Assembly: GCF_002381345.1 (NCBI RefSeq)
Contig: NZ_CP020660.1
Coordinates: 496,001 to 560,000, forward strand
DNA from: Candidatus Enterovibrio altilux
GTDB lineage: Bacteria > Pseudomonadota > Gammaproteobacteria > Enterobacterales > Vibrionaceae
Direction: 5' to 3'
DNA length: 64,000 bases
Below the pieces are notes generated by a model, which saw nothing but the letters and a program-made list of their open reading frames with translations, searched no databases and was not told the origin of the DNA. This document shows, one piece after another, positions 29,370 through 40,693 of the stretch; the first letter of the stretch is position 1; each line of letters opens with the position of its first letter. Position numbers and translations under genes: made by a program.

Positions 29370-31268
29370 ATGATGGAGCGACTACGTGAAGGCGCGAATA
29401 GCCTAACGGTTAAGATAATTTTAAGCCTTATTATCTTTTCCTTTGTTTTTGCAGGGGTAGGAGGCTACTTAACTGATGGTTCCAAAAGTCCAATAGTCAA
29501 AATTGGTGATCAAAATATTAGTCATAACCAATTTGAACAGGCTTATAAAAATGAACATGCACAGATGCAAACACAGGCAGGTGACGTCTTTACTACCTTA
29601 CTGAGCGACCCAGATTATCTTGCACAATTCCGCAGTGACGTCCTTAATCGTATGGTAAATAAAGTCCTGTTAGACCAACAAGCAGACGCATTAGGCCTGC
29701 GTGTGAGCGACGAGCAAATTAAACAAACTATCCGTTCCATGCCAGCATTTCATGCTACAGTGAATAATTTTGATAATGACTTTTATTTAGCTACACTTAA
29801 ACACAATCATTTAACACCAGATCAATTCGCTAAGTATGTGCGTCAAGATCTCGTTCGTGAACAACTTATCCATGGTCTCCAAAACAGTGCGTTTGTATTA
29901 AAAAACGAACTGACATCTCTCTATAAGTTAGAAAGACAAACTCGTTCAGTGCGCACATTGTCTCTATCACCAGATGATTTCGCAGCAAAAGCTCATATCA
30001 CTGCTGAGCAAGAGCAAGATTACTATCAACAAAACCCTGCGAAGTTTATCCGTCCTAAGCAATTTAAAATTTCTTATGTTGAATTATCTGGTGATAGTAT
30101 CGCAAACCTTATGAACGTGACAGAAAGAGATGCGAAAGAATATTACGATGCTAATTTGGCATTATATAGTACTCTTGAAAAACGTAAAGTCAGCCATATT
30201 ATGATTCAAGGAGATGATAATACGGCAAAAATAAAAGCAGAAGTTGTGTTAGCAGAGTTAAATGCAGGTGCAGATTTTGCTGAGTTGGCGAGGATGCGTT
30301 CTTATGACACTTTTAGTGCAAAACAAGGTGGCCAACTTGACTGGTTTGAGACTGGTGTCATGGATTTTGCATTTGAAGAAGCCGCATTTTCACTCGTTAA
30401 AAAAGGAGATATATCAGGTGTGGTGAAATCTAGTTTTGGTTATCACATCATTAAACTGAATGATATCAAAGCGTCAGGTACAGAGCCTTTTGAAACGGTT
30501 AGAGACCAAATTATTGTGCAGTTAAAGCAACAATATGCTGCAGATAAGTTCTTTGCTCTTTCAAATGATTTGACCGAAAAAGCATTCGAAATGCCAGATA
30601 ATTTGGATGAAGCAGCATCTGCCATAAATAGCACTGTTCAACAAACGGACTTTATCTCCTTGTCTGATTTGAATGGGACGTTAGCTCACCCAAAGGTTCA
30701 AAAAGCCCTTCAATTATCAGAAAAACATGACGATGGTCTAAATTCCGATATTATTGAACTTTCTCCTGAGCATATTATTGTGGTACGTATCGATGACACT
30801 CAGCCTGAGTTAGTATTGTCATTTGATGATGCACAACCTCAAGTAATAAGCTTACTTAAACGTCAAATAGGTGAAAAAGAAGTGCATGCGTTGGCAAAGA
30901 ACTTAGTTGATGAGCTAAGAGTTGGTAATAACACGAATTTGAATGCATTGGGTTATGTGTTTAGTGATGCAACAGATGTTGGGCGTATGTCATCGGATCG
31001 TGAAGTCGTTGAATTAGCATTTACTTTACCGGCCCCTACGGGGGATACAAGTGAATACGGTATAACACGCTCTTTAAATGGTAATCTTATTATTGTTGCA
31101 TTGGACAGTGTTAAGGAACCTAAAGCCACTGATATTAGCTTAGCAAGCCAAATGGCAAATCGTATCTCACATGCTTTTGCGAGCAGTGAGCTAATGGCCA
31201 CAATCAACCAGTTAAAGCAAAATACAAAAATAACATACCCTCTTAAAACTACTGAACAATATTTATAG
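29370..31268 (+). CDS. ppiD: Periplasmic folding chaperone PpiD (SurA-like)
   Basis: A 632-residue inner-membrane-anchored chaperone of the SurA/PpiD group that acts on proteins leaving the Sec translocon. One N-terminal membrane segment (VKIILSLIIFSFVFAGVGGYL) is followed by an SurA N-like domain. A parvulin-type domain follows at about residues 265-365 (KVSHIMIQGDD, DFAELARMRSYD, GDISGVVKSSFGYHIIKL). Length is close to the E. coli protein (623). The start MMERLREGANS is the conserved family start; ATG 29373 is equally possible. It follows hupB as expected. No lesion is seen. Confidence 0.95.
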   Translation: MMERLREGANSLTVKIILSLIIFSFVFAGVGGYLTDGSKSPIVKIGDQNISHNQFEQAYKNEHAQMQTQAGDVFTTLLSDPDYLAQFRSDVLNRMVNKVLLDQQADALGLRVSDEQIKQTIRSMPAFHATVNNFDNDFYLATLKHNHLTPDQFAKYVRQDLVREQLIHGLQNSAFVLKNELTSLYKLERQTRSVRTLSLSPDDFAAKAHITAEQEQDYYQQNPAKFIRPKQFKISYVELSGDSIANLMNVTERDAKEYYDANLALYSTLEKRKVSHIMIQGDDNTAKIKAEVVLAELNAGADFAELARMRSYDTFSAKQGGQLDWFETGVMDFAFEEAAFSLVKKGDISGVVKSSFGYHIIKLNDIKASGTEPFETVRDQIIVQLKQQYAADKFFALSNDLTEKAFEMPDNLDEAASAINSTVQQTDFISLSDLNGTLAHPKVQKALQLSEKHDDGLNSDIIELSPEHIIVVRIDDTQPELVLSFDDAQPQVISLLKRQIGEKEVHALAKNLVDELRVGNNTNLNALGYVFSDATDVGRMSSDREVVELAFTLPAPTGDTSEYGITRSLNGNLIIVALDSVKEPKATDISLASQMANRISHAFASSELMATINQLKQNTKITYPLKTTEQYL

Positions 31269-31426
31269 TTTTTATCTAGGCTTCTTAAAATGAATTGTGA
31301 GAACTTAACGCACGTGACGAACTAACGCAATCAGGAAATCACATTGACGAAAAATTTTTTTCTCCTATTATTTTTAGATTAAACATAAAAAAATTTATTA
31401 CTCCTTTATTCTATCTCTCTTAAATG

Positions 31427-32615
31427 ACGTTGTTTTCTAAATCAGGAAACTAAGTGATCAATATACGCTCTAATATAGCTCGACTTACTTAGATATTCAG
31501 GTTTATGAACAAGCTCCGCTACAAAATAACTAACTAGAAAGGCTTTGTTTCCTAATTCGAGTTCAGATAGTAAATCTTAACATAATTTATTATTAAATAA
31601 TTGCTTTCGTGTTAAGCACACCTGATTTTGTCAGCGCATTTAACGCTTTCATCATGGCGACAGTTTTATTAATTTAAGTGATATAATACCTTAGATTCAA
31701 TGTCCTACCAGTAGTTTTTTGACTCGAACCATTGCTCTCTCTACTAGAGAATCAAACTAAGCAGGATAATCATGGGAGACCATATTTACTGAGCAACTTA
31801 ACCATTACGACGGCTCTCATGGTTACATGCGTATTTTCAATGCTATTGAGAAGCCTGTAAGCGTTCATTAATTATGTTTGCAAATTTATTCAACTGCCGT
31901 TGTCATGCCCTCACTATTCATGCATTAGCAAGCGAGCCAAAATGGTTAACGTTGCGTGGAAGACAAAAATTAAAGGAACCATCCAGCACTCATCCATTTA
32001 TTTTACGGAACTAAAAGTCTACGGTGAAGGCTAATGGCAAGTAACAAAACATGGCACTAACGGTAAACGCCCAGTCTGGTGCAAGTTACATTTAATGGTA
32101 AATAAAAATATGCATACAATCATTACTGCTGGGTTAAGTGCATTAAATGTGATTGACGGTGAAATGCTGTCTAACTTGCTCAAACAGACCCGCTGAAGAA
32201 CTAATGAAATATCAGGCAATGGTGCTTATGACACCAAACAATATTACAAAACTATTCATATTAAACGAGCAGTTCCAATCGCCCCACAAAGAAAAGAAGC
32301 AATTTTTCGGAGGACGAGATTATCCCCCGTCATTTAACTGTCAGTTACCAAAAGTTATGTGGTTCAAATCAGCGTTGTAAAACGAAGAATGGTTACCATA
32401 AACGTCCCATATCAGAGACAATGTTTCAAGTTAAAAAAATTTTCCGAAGAAGACATTAAGCCTAAGGCGTTACAATGCCCAGATTGGCAAAAGCTACGCC
32501 ATGATAAAAGCGTTAAATAAGTTAATAGAGTTAGGCATGCCTAAAATGAAAGTGATCTTCTAATAGTCAGTCATATTGGGATTTACTATCTACACTCGAA
32601 TGAGACAACAAAGTC
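31427..32615 (+). mobile_element. Mosaic of IS5-family fragments
   Basis: Three pieces. 31427-31540 is a plus-strand left end. 31541-31750 is an inverted right end with 3' transposase sequence, beginning ggctttgtttcctaattc. 31751-32615 is a plus copy that lacks about its first 190 bases. Deletion has removed the left end at the 31750 join. The final right end encodes the last residues of the MFS protein on the other strand. Confidence 0.78.
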
Positions 32616-33760
32616 CTGCGACGACTATACTTAATTGAAATAAGCATATAGATAAGCGTTGCTGCGAAACAAACGGCAAAGTAAATCATCAAGCCTTCTT
32701 GCGCACCCATTACATGTCCTGCTACGACAGGGCCAATGACCGATCCAATGCAATAACTCAACAGCATCAATTCTGTTACTGAAATAATTTTTGATTCACA
32801 CACCTTCATACAAGCAAGGGTAATCGCGATTGGGTATAGCGCAAACGCTGATACGCCTAACAGGAATAAACCTGCTATTGTGCCTCCTGTCATGGTTGCT
32901 ATTTCAATCATTGCGATTGATAGCAGACCAGTGAAGCAGAATATTGCCATTAATAATGCTTTTTCAACACGTACATTTAACCAACTGATCAGTGGTTGCA
33001 CGGACATACCACCCAAGATCACAAGGGCCATTAAAGTACCAACTTGATCGTGGCTAAACTTACTTTCTAATTCAAGAGGGAGTAGTCCATAGATTACGCC
33101 AAGAACTAAACCCGACACAATACAGCCAATGTATGCTGCTGACGGTAGTTTGTTCATTTCTCGCAACTTAATCCTGGGATGCACTATTTTTTTTGGTGAG
33201 TCATTGCGAAATACTAATGGCGGCAATATTGCTGTTGACATCACACCAGCAACGATCATCATCGGAATGGCGCCAACGGTGCCAAATAATCCAATCCCAA
33301 GCTGACTAAGAGCTGCACCCCCGTACAAGGCTATCATATACAAACCTAGGCGTCGAGCACGCGCTTTTTCGGTCTCGGCCATGAGTAGCCAAGATTCGAT
33401 TACAACAAAAACACCAGCAACCGCAATACCTGCTATAAATCGTGACCCTAGCCAGACTACTGGTGTAGAAAAAAATGCCATGATGCAAATGGTTGAGACT
33501 ATGACGAGAAGAAAGGCAACCAGAGCATTAAGATGACCAAATTTATAAATAACTTTAGTATTGCTCAGAGCACCTCCCAGTACTCCAGCATAAAAAACAC
33601 TGGCTAACCAAGAAGCTAAATTTAATGACATTCCTCTTTCGTCTAAGGCGAGAGGAATAAGACTCATCAAAAAACCTGAAGCAATGGCAAATAGACTTAG
33701 GCTAATAACAGGCACAAGTGGGCTATTGCGATGAGGTGTAAGCACTGAATTTTGTTGCAA
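32567..33760 (-). CDS. MFS transporter, YcaD-like, with IS-derived C-terminus
   Basis: A 397-residue inner-membrane transporter with twelve hydrophobic segments. Motifs such as RFIAGIAVAGVFVVIESWLL and SGLVLGVIYGLLPLELE resemble E. coli YcaD and related major-facilitator proteins of unknown substrate. The last about 14 codons, after KYSRRR, are read from the right end of the adjacent IS (32567-32615). The native C-terminal tail was therefore lost and replaced by IS sequence. The twelfth membrane segment seems complete, so function may persist. It starts at ATG 33760, where MQQNSVL precedes the first membrane segment. Confidence 0.88.
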   Translation of the reverse strand: MQQNSVLTPHRNSPLVPVISLSLFAIASGFLMSLIPLALDERGMSLNLASWLASVFYAGVLGGALSNTKVIYKFGHLNALVAFLLVIVSTICIMAFFSTPVVWLGSRFIAGIAVAGVFVVIESWLLMAETEKARARRLGLYMIALYGGAALSQLGIGLFGTVGAIPMMIVAGVMSTAILPPLVFRNDSPKKIVHPRIKLREMNKLPSAAYIGCIVSGLVLGVIYGLLPLELESKFSHDQVGTLMALVILGGMSVQPLISWLNVRVEKALLMAIFCFTGLLSIAMIEIATMTGGTIAGLFLLGVSAFALYPIAITLACMKVCESKIISVTELMLLSYCIGSVIGPVVAGHVMGAQEGLMIYFAVCFAATLIYMLISIKYSRRRTLLSHSSVDSKSQYD

Positions 33761-34178
33761 TGTTTTACTCTAATACAATTAAGTTGAATAAAAAAACTTA
33801 TTCTAAATGAACAGGCTTTAAAAAAGATTGTGATTATTTATATAATACTTACACGCATTATTTTTTATAATTATTATGTGACAAGTTTAAAACGTAAAGA
33901 GAGATTATTTGTTCCTCACAATAAAATTAATTTATTAATATAATTATATTTTATCCTTTTTAACTATTTTTGTCGATTTTTATGCATGACCTATCTTTTT
34001 TTAAAGCTTCCTGCAACACGCAGAAAATATAATTTTCATTTATGATCATATATTCAATGCGTTAATTAGAATAAAAAGGTAATGCACACGTTCAATAAAT
34101 GTATCAATGATTTTGTTATGCATTTCAGATGATTCTGAATATCCTATTATTTTTTATTAAGTTGTTTCAAACTAGCAT
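33761..34178. other. AT-rich spacer upstream of the MFS gene
   Basis: No ORF, RNA or IS match was seen. It should contain the promoter of the MFS gene, but no single site stands out in this very AT-rich DNA. Confidence 0.4.
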
Positions 34179-35083
34179 GGCTTTATTTCCTAATCCGAGT
34201 TCAACTGGCAAATCCAAACATGATTAACGATTAAACAGCCGCTTTTATTTTAGGCATATCTAGTCCCGTCAGCTTATTTAACGCTTTATCATAACGTACG
34301 TTTCGTTAATCTCAGCATTGTGAGTTCTTAAACTAAATGTTCCTCTCAGGAATATTTTAATTCGAAATATTGCCATCTCTGATAGAGAACGTTTGAAACC
34401 GATAATTTCTAGTAACTGACCTCTAAATTACACGGATAACCTCGTTTTCAAAAAATTATTTTTTTTTGGTCCTGAGTGGAGCCGCTCATTTAATACGAAC
34501 GATTTCGTAGCATTGTCTGGTATCGTAAGCACCTTCAGCTAATATTTCATTGATCTTTCGGCGGGTCTGTTTGAGCAAGTTAAGTAATACTTCGCCATCA
34601 GTACCATGTTTTTTTATTTTTTATGTTTCTTCACCGCAAGCTGTGAACTCCATAAAATCAAGGTCTAAGTGATGGATGCTCCATTAATTCTTCGTCCATC
34701 CAAAATATTAGTGAGCCACGATTAATTAAAGCTTGATTATATTGCTTTCAATTATCTACTTTGTAGCGAAGGTTATTCATAGACCTGAATATTTAAGTGA
34801 GCTTAGCTGTTTAACGTATTGATTGAAAATTTAGTCCCCTTATTTAGGAAATAAAGCCGGTTACTATAAACGTTACCTAGAAGAAACAGCAATGATTTGA
34901 ACTCAAAAACTACAGGAAAGGATATTAAGCTTAAGGGATCACGCAACCCAAATTAGTGAAAGCAACGTCATGATAACAAAATTAAATAAGCTGACAAGGC
35001 TCGGTATTCCTAACACGAAAGCAATTATCTAATAATGAATCATATTAAAATTTGCCATTTGAACTCGAATTAGGAAGCAAAAC
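34179..35083 (-). mobile_element. Chimeric IS5-family unit with internal deletion
   Basis: A right end at 34179 (ggctttatttcctaatcc) leads into a minus-strand copy that has lost about 370 internal bases. Its left end stops at 34858 and joins ggttactataaacgttacc, a plus-strand 3' fragment that ends in a second right end near 35083. Confidence 0.83.
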
Positions 35084-35292
35084 AAACTAGTACGAAGAAT
35101 CACATGCTTCCTCTTAATACGTCCTAGTATAGGACTTACTAATAATATGCTTATTTTCGAAGAAAAATGTATGCAATCGATTGAACTTAGTGCACTATAC
35201 TGTCTTTTGCTAAGTAATAATTGTGGCTACACATTAATGTTAAGTGCCATTATGTTAGCTAATAAATGCAGTCTGGAAGTACAGCATAGGTC

Positions 35293-35448
35293 ATGGTAAA
35301 CACTACTGTTACAATTATCAATAATGCGGCCACACTTTCCGACCAAAATAGACCTGTGAACATATTCACTGAATATAAAAAATTCATTATTGGACTCTCT
35401 ATAAACAATGCTGATATTCACGACTCGACTCGAAAGCTACAACATTAA
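35293..35448 (+). CDS. Small unrecognised ORF between IS copies
   Basis: A 51-codon frame beginning MVNTTVTIINNAATLSDQNR and ending HDSTRKLQH. I do not recognise it and see no clear ribosome site. It may be the tail of a vanished gene. A minus-strand frame (35227-35421) covers the same DNA and is no more convincing. Confidence 0.2.
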   Translation: MVNTTVTIINNAATLSDQNRPVNIFTEYKKFIIGLSINNADIHDSTRKLQH

Positions 35449-35479
35449 TATTAATGAGGTTATTCGTGTTTTTAAAAAC

Positions 35480-36283
35480 TGATTTAGTTTCCTACATTAT
35501 AGATCTACGCTCTAAACAGCTAAGTTCACTAAATATTCAAGTTTATGAATAAGTTTAGCTACAAAATAGCCAACTGGAAATAGTATAATCAAGCTTTACT
35601 AATCGTGGTTCACTAATATTTGGGGTTTATAAAGAAGCCATTCAGCTATGGGATCAACCTATACAGGCTAAGCATGGGAGACCCTCATTTATTCAGCTAT
35701 TTAGCCATTACAACCATTTTCATGATTAAATGAATATTTTTAATGTTATTGAGAGGTCTGCAAAGGTCCATTTATTGTGTTTTCAAACTTCTTCAATTAC
35801 CAGTAGCATACCCTCATTATTCATGCATTAGCAAACAAACTAAAACGGTTAACGCACCATCAAAAGAAAAACTACAAAAACCGTACAAGACTTAGTATTA
35901 ATTCTACAAGGTTAAAAGTTTCGGTTAGATAGAATGAAAGTAAACAAACATGGCACCAACAATCAACATCAAATCTAGCGCAAGTTGCATTTAGCGGTAG
36001 AGATAAATACGCATAAAATCATTACTGCTGGGTTAAGTGCATTAAATGTGACTGACGGTGAAATGCTGCCTAACTTGCTCAAACATACCCCACCTAAAAA
36101 TCAATGCAATATCAAATAATGGTGCTTACGACACAAGATAATCTTGCGACACCGTTCGTATTCAATGAGCGGTTCCACTCATCCCACCAAAAAAAGAGTA
36201 ATTTTAGGTAATGAGGTTATCCACGTAATTTAGCGGTCAGTTACCAGAAGTTATGCAGTTCAAATTAACATTGCAAAACAAGA
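35480..36283 (+). mobile_element. IS5-family element, 3'-truncated
   Basis: A left end (gatttagtttcctacatt) and most of a plus-strand transposase are present. Similarity ends near 36283, before the 3' quarter. It lies just downstream of clpX. Confidence 0.78.
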
Positions 36284-36386
36284 GTTCACAAGGCCACTCC
36301 CTCTTAAGCGAAGGGCCTTAAATTATAACTCTTTTTTATGATAAATTATTGGTTAAATAAATAATTCACCCTATAATTTAAATGTA

Positions 36387-37667
36387 TTATTCCGCACCAG
36401 CAACTTGATGTGTAACTGCTTCATAAATTAACAACGGTTCAGACTCACCTTTAATCACTGATTCATCTATAATTACTTTTATAATGCCCTTCGCTGAAGG
36501 CAAATCGTACATTGTATCCAACAAGACCGCTTCGACAATAGATCGAAGACCACGAGCACCTGTTTTACGATCCATCGCTTTCTTCGCAATTGCGGTCAAC
36601 GCGTTATCACGAAATTCCAGTTCTACGCCATCCAATTCCAGTAATGCAGCATACTGCTTTGTCAGTGCATTTTTAGGCTCACGCAGAATCTGCACTAGTG
36701 CATCTTCATCCAACTCGCTCAAAATTGCGCTTACTGGAAGACGGCCGATAAACTCTGGGATTAGGCCATATTTTACTAAATCTTCAGGCTCTACCTTGCT
36801 AAATAAATCACTCAACGTCGATTCTTGGTTTTTTGAGCGTACTTCAGCACCAAAACCAATCCCGCTGCCTTTCCCTACGCGTTGATCTACAACTTTATCG
36901 AGCCCTGCAAATGCGCCACCACAAATAAACAGTATTCTAGAGGTATCAACCTGCAAAAACTCTTGCTGAGGATGTTTACGTCCCCCTTGAGGTGGAACAG
37001 AAGCGATAGTACCTTCTACGAGCTTAAGCAATGCCTGCTGTACACCTTCACCGGATACATCACGCGTAATAGATGGATTATCAGATTTACGTGAAATTTT
37101 ATCAATTTCATCGATGTAAACAATGCCACGTTCAGCTTTGGCTACATTATAATCACATTTTTGAAGCAGTTTCTGGATGATATTCTCAACATCTTCACCC
37201 ACATAACCAGCTTCAGTCAATGTGGTTGCATCAGCCATAGTGAATGGCACATCTAGAAAACGCGCTAATGTCTCTGCAAGCAGTGTTTTGCCGCTACCCG
37301 TAGGTCCGATCAGCAAAATATTACTCTTGCCAAGCTCAATACCATCCACATTCGTGTCACTCTTTTTAAGGCGTTTATAGTGATTATATACTGCTACAGA
37401 TAACACTTTCTTAGCTTTATCTTGACCAACTACGTAATCATCAAGATGTGCACGAATTTCAATTGGTGTTGGAAGTTCATTACTGTCGCGCTTCAACATG
37501 ACCTCTTTTATTTCTTCACGAATGATGTCGTTACATAGGTCAACACATTCATCGCAGATATAAACAGAAGGTCCAGCAATTAACTTGCGTACTTCATGCT
37601 GGCTTTTGCCGCAGAAAGAGCAGTACAGCAACTTACCGCTGCCACCGTCTTTTCGCTTGTCTGTCAT
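36387..37667 (-). CDS. clpX: ClpX, ATPase subunit of ClpXP
   Basis: AAA+ unfoldase that feeds tagged proteins into ClpP, 426 residues. The N-terminal zinc domain has CSFCGK and ICDECVDLC. Walker A is GPTGSGKT, and Walker B is VYIDEIDK. The pore loop GYVGED and the IGF-type ClpP-binding loop ([10 protein letters not shown]) are present. ATG 37667 is preceded by AAAGAGG. clpP lies 138 bases upstream, but lon no longer follows; an IS block does. A pairing of AAGGCC with GGCCTT near 36293-36327 may be a weak terminator. It appears intact. Confidence 0.97.
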   Translation of the reverse strand: MTDKRKDGGSGKLLYCSFCGKSQHEVRKLIAGPSVYICDECVDLCNDIIREEIKEVMLKRDSNELPTPIEIRAHLDDYVVGQDKAKKVLSVAVYNHYKRLKKSDTNVDGIELGKSNILLIGPTGSGKTLLAETLARFLDVPFTMADATTLTEAGYVGEDVENIIQKLLQKCDYNVAKAERGIVYIDEIDKISRKSDNPSITRDVSGEGVQQALLKLVEGTIASVPPQGGRKHPQQEFLQVDTSRILFICGGAFAGLDKVVDQRVGKGSGIGFGAEVRSKNQESTLSDLFSKVEPEDLVKYGLIPEFIGRLPVSAILSELDEDALVQILREPKNALTKQYAALLELDGVELEFRDNALTAIAKKAMDRKTGARGLRSIVEAVLLDTMYDLPSAKGIIKVIIDESVIKGESEPLLIYEAVTHQVAGAE

Positions 37668-37805
37668 TCGCTAACCTCTTTAGACTTTTACCCATGCTTG
37701 CCATGATCTGAGTCTACATCAACTCTACGAAAATTTCCGGAACAATAAAAATTCGACTGTTATGCAACACATAGCTCGGGCACTTAGCTATCTCAGAATT
37801 AAGAA

Positions 37806-38429
37806 TCAATCACGTTTATCTAAAATTGAATCAACCAGACCATAATCCACAGCATCTTGTGCAGCCATGAAGTTGTCACGATCAGTATCACGCTCAATAA
37901 GTTCAAGTAGTTGCCCAGTATGCTTAGCTAGCAGTATATTCAGTTTTTGTTTGATAGTTAAAATCTCCTTCGCATGAATTTGAATATCTGAGGCTTGGCC
38001 CTGAAAACCACCAAGGGGCTGGTGAATCATTACACGAGAGTTTGGTAAGCAATAACGCTTACCTTTAGCACCACCTGCCAATAAAAAAGCCCCCATTGAA
38101 CAACTTTGTCCCATACATACCGTGCTCACCTTTGGCTTAATATATTGCATCGTGTCATAAATCGACATACCTGCAGTTACTGAACCACCGGGGGAGTTAA
38201 TATACAGGAAGATGTCTTTTTCTGGATTTTCTGATTCAAGAAATAGCAGCTGTGCAACCACTAAATTAGCTGTATAATCTTCTATTTCTCCTGTCAAAAA
38301 AATCACACGCTCTTTCAGCAAACGGGAATAAATATCATAAGAACGTTCACCGCGGGCGGTTTGCTCAACTACCATTGGCACTAGTGCATCCATGATACAA
38401 GACATTCTATTTTTTTCTTGAAAGCTCAT
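37806..38429 (-). CDS. clpP: ATP-dependent Clp protease proteolytic subunit
   Basis: Serine protease of 207 residues that forms the tetradecameric chamber used with ClpX. The catalytic triad is complete: Ser111 in [11 protein letters not shown], His136 in VMIHQPLGG and Asp185 in ERDTDRDNF. The Ser-Cys before the catalytic Ser replaces the common Ala-Ala, which is unusual but leaves the nucleophile in place. ATG 38429 has AGGGAAAGAAG upstream. It lies 113 bases downstream of tig and 138 upstream of clpX, the conserved order. Confidence 0.97.
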   Translation of the reverse strand: MSFQEKNRMSCIMDALVPMVVEQTARGERSYDIYSRLLKERVIFLTGEIEDYTANLVVAQLLFLESENPEKDIFLYINSPGGSVTAGMSIYDTMQYIKPKVSTVCMGQSCSMGAFLLAGGAKGKRYCLPNSRVMIHQPLGGFQGQASDIQIHAKEILTIKQKLNILLAKHTGQLLELIERDTDRDNFMAAQDAVDYGLVDSILDKRD

Positions 38430-38447
38430 AGTCTTCTTTCCCTAAAA

Positions 38448-38475
38448 TAAATGGCCCGAATGAATTAACTTCATG
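38448..38475 (-). promoter_or_regulatory. Possible sigma-32 promoter of clpP
   Basis: Read on the minus strand, CATGAA and GCCATTTA are spaced by 14 bases, resembling the CTTGAA / CCCCATTTA heat-shock consensus. They lie about 20-45 bases before the clpP start. The -10 match is only partial. Confidence 0.35.
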
Positions 38476-38542
38476 CGGACCATTATTATTAGAAGAGTGG
38501 ATTCTAAGTCAATTGTCCACTCAATAATTTTAGCATTTAAGC

Positions 38543-39838
38543 TTAAGCATGGTTCATAAATTTAGCAAAAACTTGCTTTTTTTCAGAAACTTGTGATTTG
38601 GCTAGCAATGCATCGATTGCTTGCTCTTCTAGAACTATGTTACGCATATTTTTCATCAAATACAGGTCTTTTTCGTAGTAAGAAATAACTTTAGTTGGAT
38701 CTTCATATTCAGATGCTATATCTGTAATCAGTGCTAGCACCCGATTTTCATCAACTTTTAGTGCCTCAGACTCAATTACTTCACCAAGCAGAAGGCCAAT
38801 AACAACACGACGTTTAGCTTGTTCTTCAAATAATTCACATGGTAATTCTGGTGTATTTTCAGTTTTGCTATCAAAAGACTGAATTGCCTGTTGACGCAAA
38901 ACACTAACTTCTTGATCAATCAGCACAGAAGGTACGTCTATTTTATTTTGCTCAACTAAACCATCAATTACTTGCTCTTTTATATTATTTTTAACAGCTT
39001 GTATTAATGCGCGTTCCATGTTTTTACGCACTTCCTTTTTCATGCCGTCAAGACCACCTTTTTGCACACCAAAATGCATTACAAACTCATCAGTAAGTTC
39101 AGGGAGGGTTCGCGTTTCAATTTTATTCAGTTTAATATCAAATTTAGCTGTTCTACCTTTCAGTGTTTCAGTGTGATAATCTTTTGGGAAGTTCACTTCC
39201 AGCATAAATTTTTCACCTACTTTTTTACCAACTATACCATCTTCAAAATCTGAAACCATGCGACCTTGGCCCATAACTAAAACAAACCCTTCCGCTTGAT
39301 CGCCTCTGAATCCTTCATCATCAATAGAGCCGATAAAATCAATTGTTACACGACTATTAGCTTCAGCTACTCCGTCAACGTCAGCCCAAGAAGCTTGCTG
39401 CTTACGCAAAGTTTCGATCATCTCAGCAACATCTTCGTCACTCACTGTTACTTGTGGCTTAACAACTTCAATTTTATTCAAATTTTTTAATGAAATTTTT
39501 GGATGAATTTCAAAGGAAGCTTTGAAGACAAGGTCTTTGCCTTCTTCAATATCTACTGGTGTGAATATTGGTACGCCTGCTAGGTTTACTTTCTCTTTTA
39601 TTATTGCTTCAATGAAATAACGCTGCATTACTTCACTCATCATATCATTACGTACAGCACTACCATACATACGTGAGACCATCTTCAAAGGCACTTTACC
39701 TTTACGAAACCCATTGAAACGATGATTTTTAGCAATATTACGCAATTCAGTAGCCACTGCACCTTCAATGCTTGCTGCTGGAACAGTAATTGTTAGGTGA
39801 CGCTCTAGGCTTTTTGTAGTTCCAACGGTAACTTGCAT
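38543..39838 (-). CDS. tig: Trigger factor
   Basis: Ribosome-associated chaperone and peptidyl-prolyl isomerase, 431 residues (E. coli 432). The ribosome-binding signature is GFRKGKVPLKMV at about residues 44-55. The FKBP-type domain follows (about 150-245; FIGSIDDEGFRGDQAEGF, LVMGQGRMVSDFEDGIVGKKVGE). The helical C-terminal arm completes the protein. ATG 39838 has TTGAGG upstream. It heads the tig-clpP-clpX block on the minus strand. It appears intact. Confidence 0.97.
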   Translation of the reverse strand: MQVTVGTTKSLERHLTITVPAASIEGAVATELRNIAKNHRFNGFRKGKVPLKMVSRMYGSAVRNDMMSEVMQRYFIEAIIKEKVNLAGVPIFTPVDIEEGKDLVFKASFEIHPKISLKNLNKIEVVKPQVTVSDEDVAEMIETLRKQQASWADVDGVAEANSRVTIDFIGSIDDEGFRGDQAEGFVLVMGQGRMVSDFEDGIVGKKVGEKFMLEVNFPKDYHTETLKGRTAKFDIKLNKIETRTLPELTDEFVMHFGVQKGGLDGMKKEVRKNMERALIQAVKNNIKEQVIDGLVEQNKIDVPSVLIDQEVSVLRQQAIQSFDSKTENTPELPCELFEEQAKRRVVIGLLLGEVIESEALKVDENRVLALITDIASEYEDPTKVISYYEKDLYLMKNMRNIVLEEQAIDALLAKSQVSEKKQVFAKFMNHA

Positions 39839-40188
39839 TGTATTGTTAACCTCAAAGCTAACTCAGAATAATTGAGTGGTATTGCCTAATTTCTTCCGGT
39901 AAGACTTCGATACTACAGCTAACCATGCACTATAGCACCTATGAATCGGAATATAGATGATAATTGGTTTGTATTTATATAACTTCAAAACATTAGGGCT
40001 CATTTTTATAATGTGTACCATTTTGTTGAGTCTGAAGATTCAAATTTTATTTTTTAAGTTTTATTACTATATTTCTGTGAAATTGGGGCGGGAGTCAGAC
40101 TTTCAAGGGTAATTGATGAAAATATTTGAGACTATTTTTTAATACGTTAATACTTCTATCAATAGAACGATTAAATATCACATTAATG
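39839..40188. other. Spacer upstream of tig
   Basis: AT-rich DNA with no recognisable gene. It presumably holds the tig promoter. No remnant of bolA, the usual neighbour in E. coli, was recognised. Confidence 0.4.
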
Positions 40189-40693
40189 AGACTCTGTCTC
40201 CTAACCCGCTTTTAGATAACAAATCTCCATATGACTAACTATTGTATGATCACTTATATTTTAGGCATACCTAAACCTATCAATTTATTTAATACTTTTA
40301 TCATACGTAGGTTTTGCCAATCAGGGTATTGTAATCCCTTAACCTTAATGTCCCTTCGAAAAATTTTTTTAACTTTAAGCATTGCCGTTTCTGATAGGGG
40401 ATGTTGTATGGTAACCATACCTTGTTTTATAATGCTTATTTAAATCGTATAACTTTTGGTAACTGAACCTCTAAATTACGCTAATAACCTCGTCCTCCCC
40501 CAAAGTTAATTCTCTTCTTGGGAAATGACTGGAACCGCTCGTTTAACACAAAAGGTTTCGTAACATTATCTGGTGGCGTAAGCACCATCACCTGATATGG
40601 CGTTAATTCTACGGTGGGTCTGTTTGAACAAATTAGGTAACACTTCATCGTCAATCACATTTGATACACTTCACTCAGCAGCAATGATTTCAT
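40189..40693 (-). mobile_element. IS5-family 3' half
   Basis: A right end at 40189 (gactctgtctcctaacc) and about 500 bases of 3' transposase in minus orientation. It is cut at 40693, where a second right end begins. Confidence 0.78.

Noticed and set aside
35227-35421. 64-residue minus-strand ORF between IS copies
   Set aside because: No family resemblance or ribosome site; it competes with an equally weak plus-strand frame.
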